NCBI GenBank assembly: GCA_003972865.1
Contig: QOAX01000206.1
Coordinates: forward strand, 1 to 8,778
Direction: 5' to 3'
DNA length: 8,778 nucleotides
DNA from: Verrucomicrobiota bacterium
GTDB taxonomy: Bacteria; Verrucomicrobiota; Verrucomicrobiia; Limisphaerales; UBA1096
Part shown: positions 7,523 to 8,778 of the stretch, piece by piece
How positions within the stretch are numbered: the first letter of the stretch is position 1
Layout of the letters: the number at the start of each line of letters is the position of its first letter
Translations under genes and position numbers: made by a program
The notes under the pieces: model-generated
What the model saw: only the letters and a program-made list of their open reading frames with translations
What the model was told of the DNA's origin: nothing
Database searches by the model: none

Positions 7523-7550
7523 GCCCCCTGCGGGCTTGCTTCGCGGGGGC
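7523..7550. repeat. GC-rich palindrome upstream of the second DUF1080 gene
   Basis: GCCCCC (7523-7528) pairs with GGGGGC (7545-7550). After one bulged T, GCG (7530-7532) pairs with CGC (7542-7544), giving a 9-base-pair stem with a 9-base loop. It lies 11 bases before ATG 7562 and has no T run after it, so it is not a typical terminator. Its left arm and loop can instead pair with an upstream element: GCCCGCAG (7491-7498) is fully complementary to CTGCGGGC (7528-7535), and the two pairings exclude each other. It may be a REP-like element or a control hairpin over the downstream start. I cannot tell which from one copy. Confidence 0.5.
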
Positions 7551-7561
7551 AATCGGGCACA

Positions 7562-8170
7562 ATGGCGCGCATGAACTCCAAGCTTCTTTGTGGTGTGATC
7601 ATGCTCGGGCTCGCAGGAGGAGTGTTCGCTGAGCCGAAACTCAAGCCGATCTTCAACGGCAAGAACCTTTCCGGTTGGGAGGTGCCCAAGGGCAACGACG
7701 AGGCCGGATGGTACAAGGCCGTGGATGGGGTGTTGAAAATCCAGAGCGGTCCGCAAAAGAAAGGTTCCATTCTTTGGTCTAAAAAGAAGTACCGCAACTT
7801 CGTGATGGAGTTCGACTTCCGCTTCGGTGAAGGCATCGTGGACAGCGGTGTGCACGTGCGCACCAAGGACCAAATCCAGATCGGCATATCCGGTTCGCTC
7901 AAGCGCGACATGACCTGCTCGCCATACATCCCCGGCAAGGGCTATCCGGTCGAGGCCAAAAACATCAAAAAACTGCTCAAGGCGAAGGACTGGAACACGA
8001 TGCGCATCCAGGCTATCGGCAAGGAATACACGGTGTGGTTGCAGGGCGAAAAAGTGATGAGCTACAAGTCCGACTCCGCCATCGAAGAAGGCCCCATTGG
8101 CATCCAGTTGCACGGCAGCCGCAACATGTCCATCGACTACCGTAAACTAAAATTGGCGGAATTGCCCTGA
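7562..8170 (+). CDS. Second secreted DUF1080 (3-keto-disaccharide hydrolase-type) protein
   Basis: A 202-residue exported DUF1080 protein. The signal peptide ends near VFA-EP (about residue 23). Either ATG 7562 or the in-frame ATG 7571 could be the start; both leave an intact signal peptide and neither has a clear Shine-Dalgarno. Domain blocks from residue ~28: PIFNGKNLSGWEVP, AVDGVLKIQSG, FVMEFDFRFGEGIVDSGVHVR, WNTMRIQAIGKEYTVWLQGEKV and the closing GPIGIQLHGSRNMSIDYRKLKL. It is clearly divergent from the first DUF1080 protein of the window and lacks the latter's YHADIG segment, so the two may act on different molecules. Members of the family include 3-keto-glycoside hydrolases; the reaction here is unproven. 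It follows a 90-base spacer with hairpins after sulfatase D, and the next gene starts 14 bases after its stop, so those two likely form a unit. Confidence 0.9.
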   Translation: MARMNSKLLCGVIMLGLAGGVFAEPKLKPIFNGKNLSGWEVPKGNDEAGWYKAVDGVLKIQSGPQKKGSILWSKKKYRNFVMEFDFRFGEGIVDSGVHVRTKDQIQIGISGSLKRDMTCSPYIPGKGYPVEAKNIKKLLKAKDWNTMRIQAIGKEYTVWLQGEKVMSYKSDSAIEEGPIGIQLHGSRNMSIDYRKLKLAELP

Positions 8171-8184
8171 CGTCTTTTTAAGCC

Positions 8185-8778
8185 ATGAAAGTGAATCGAC
8201 GAACCGCGATCAAGGTCACCGCTGCCGGTGTGGGTTCGATGGCTCTCACGCCTGAATTTCTCGCAGCCAAGGAAGCGGCTCAACCGTTCGGTGCGGATTT
8301 TAAGAATCTCGAGACTCTCACCACCGGCCAATGGTGGACGAAGGGCGCCGGCGCAAAAACCGAACTCAAGGGGCGCCGCCGGAGGGCGAGCGCGCCGCCG
8401 ATGGATGTGCCGCGCGATCAGGTTGTCGCCTTTGCGGTCTACACGCATCAGGCCGGCGTGTTGAAAATGACCGCGCAATTGTACCCACTCAAGCCTGGCG
8501 AGGAGCGCTTGGCTAGGTTGGAATTGAAGCGCAATGGCAAATGGATTGAGGTTGCCAAATCAGAGGTGCGTTATCCCGGGTGGTACGCCCACTTTCGGGT
8601 TGAGGATTGGGATAACTCGAAAAGTGTGCCGTACCGAGTACGTCATGGTGAAAAGGCGATGTTCGAGGGGCTCATACGCCGTGATCCATCGGACAAGGAT
8701 GAGATCGTCGTCGCCAATCTGTCCTGCAACTCAAGCAACACCACCGGCAGTCGACCGGAGATTGTCGCCAACCTCAGG
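8185..8778 (+). CDS. Tat-exported protein, N-terminal part, probably PhoD-like metallophosphoesterase (3' end outside window)
   Basis: An open frame of 198 codons with no stop before the window ends. The start ATG 8185 gives a twin-arginine signal (VNRRTAIKV, then AAGVGSMALTPEFLAA), consistent with folded export. Residues ~80-198 contain FAVYTHQAGVLKMTAQLYPL, YPGWYAHFRVEDWD, VPYRVRHGEKAMFEGLIRRDP and DEIVVANLSCNSS. From memory these match the N-terminal beta domain that precedes a metal-dependent phosphoesterase domain (alkaline phosphatase D-like) in PVC bacteria. The catalytic metal-binding motifs would lie beyond the right edge, so the function is inferred. Residues 63-72 (GRRRRASAPP) are encoded by a GC-rich palindrome (8372-8396) that looks inserted. 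The gene starts 14 bases after the DUF1080 stop and is probably cotranscribed. Confidence 0.72.
   Translation, partial: MKVNRRTAIKVTAAGVGSMALTPEFLAAKEAAQPFGADFKNLETLTTGQWWTKGAGAKTELKGRRRRASAPPMDVPRDQVVAFAVYTHQAGVLKMTAQLYPLKPGEERLARLELKRNGKWIEVAKSEVRYPGWYAHFRVEDWDNSKSVPYRVRHGEKAMFEGLIRRDPSDKDEIVVANLSCNSSNTTGSRPEIVANLR
8372..8396. repeat. GC-rich palindrome inside the reading frame of the Tat protein
   Basis: GGCGC (8372-8376) pairs with GCGCC (8392-8396), and the inner CGCC (8377-8380) pairs with GGCG (8385-8388) around a GGAG loop, with three unpaired bases on the 3' side (8389-8391). The stem is 9 base pairs, nearly all G-C. It encodes the Arg-rich GRRRRASAP segment, unlike the protein around it. 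It may be a small palindromic element that has landed in frame, or just GC-rich linker sequence. Confidence 0.5.

Noticed and set aside
7523..7550. Intrinsic terminator after sulfatase D
   Set aside because: The hairpin is strong but is followed by AATCGGGC, with no T run, and lies closer to the next start than to the sulfatase stop.
8228..8516. Two short plus-strand frames (8228-8464 and 8331-8516) and a minus-strand frame (8137-8478)
   Set aside because: They overlap the Tat-signal frame from 8185, which has an RR signal peptide and a recognisable downstream domain. The others encode Arg/Ala/Pro-rich translations with no motif.
1..8778. Defence system, CRISPR array, insertion sequence, prophage or RNA gene
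   Set aside because: No repeat-spacer pattern, transposase, integrase, terminal inverted repeats or tRNA-like fold was seen. Coding sequence of known polysaccharide-related families fills nearly all the window.

Overview
The window looks like chromosome from a member of the Planctomycetota-Verrucomicrobiota-Chlamydiota (PVC) group, leaning Verrucomicrobiota. The reasons are the gene families together: a DUF1501 protein, two DUF1080 proteins, four type I sulfatases in a row, and a twin-arginine exported protein resembling a PhoD-like phosphoesterase. This mix is typical of free-living, often marine, PVC bacteria that degrade sulfated polysaccharides. None of the internal starts has a clear Shine-Dalgarno sequence, which also fits PVC genomes. 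The assignment rests on gene content only; there is no rRNA or marker gene here.

Layout: all eight genes are on the + strand and closely packed. The left edge cuts a DUF1501 gene (C-terminal part, to 577). A secreted DUF1080 protein follows (618-1328), then sulfatase A, iduronate-2-sulfatase-like (1354-2865). The largest gap (2866-3033, 168 bases) separates it from sulfatase B (start best placed at 3034, to 4524), sulfatase C (4540-5925) and sulfatase D (5927-7471). B, C and D are 15 and 1 bases apart and are almost certainly cotranscribed. A 90-base spacer with hairpin-forming sequence precedes a second DUF1080 protein (7562-8170). It is followed 14 bases later by a Tat-signal protein that runs off the right edge (8185 onward).

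How the genes may work together: nearly every complete gene has an export signal, so this looks like a periplasmic or surface toolkit. The four sulfatases differ in length, active-site Cys motif (CHPSR, CMPGR, CSPTR, CMPSR) and metal-ligand motif (SDHG, SDHG, SEQG, SDQG). They therefore look like four different specificities gathered together, not a recent tandem duplication. The simplest inference is stepwise removal of several kinds of sulfate ester (or sulfamate) from one complex glycan, with DUF1080 proteins acting on modified sugars. No glycoside hydrolase, lyase, transporter or sulfatase-maturing enzyme lies in the window, so the substrate cannot be named.

No tRNA, rRNA, CRISPR array, insertion sequence or phage feature was seen. 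The most unusual points are the CMPGR active site of sulfatase B, the acidic/amide SEQG metal motif of sulfatase C, the lysine/arginine-rich tails of three sulfatases, and a GC-rich palindrome inside the reading frame of the last gene.
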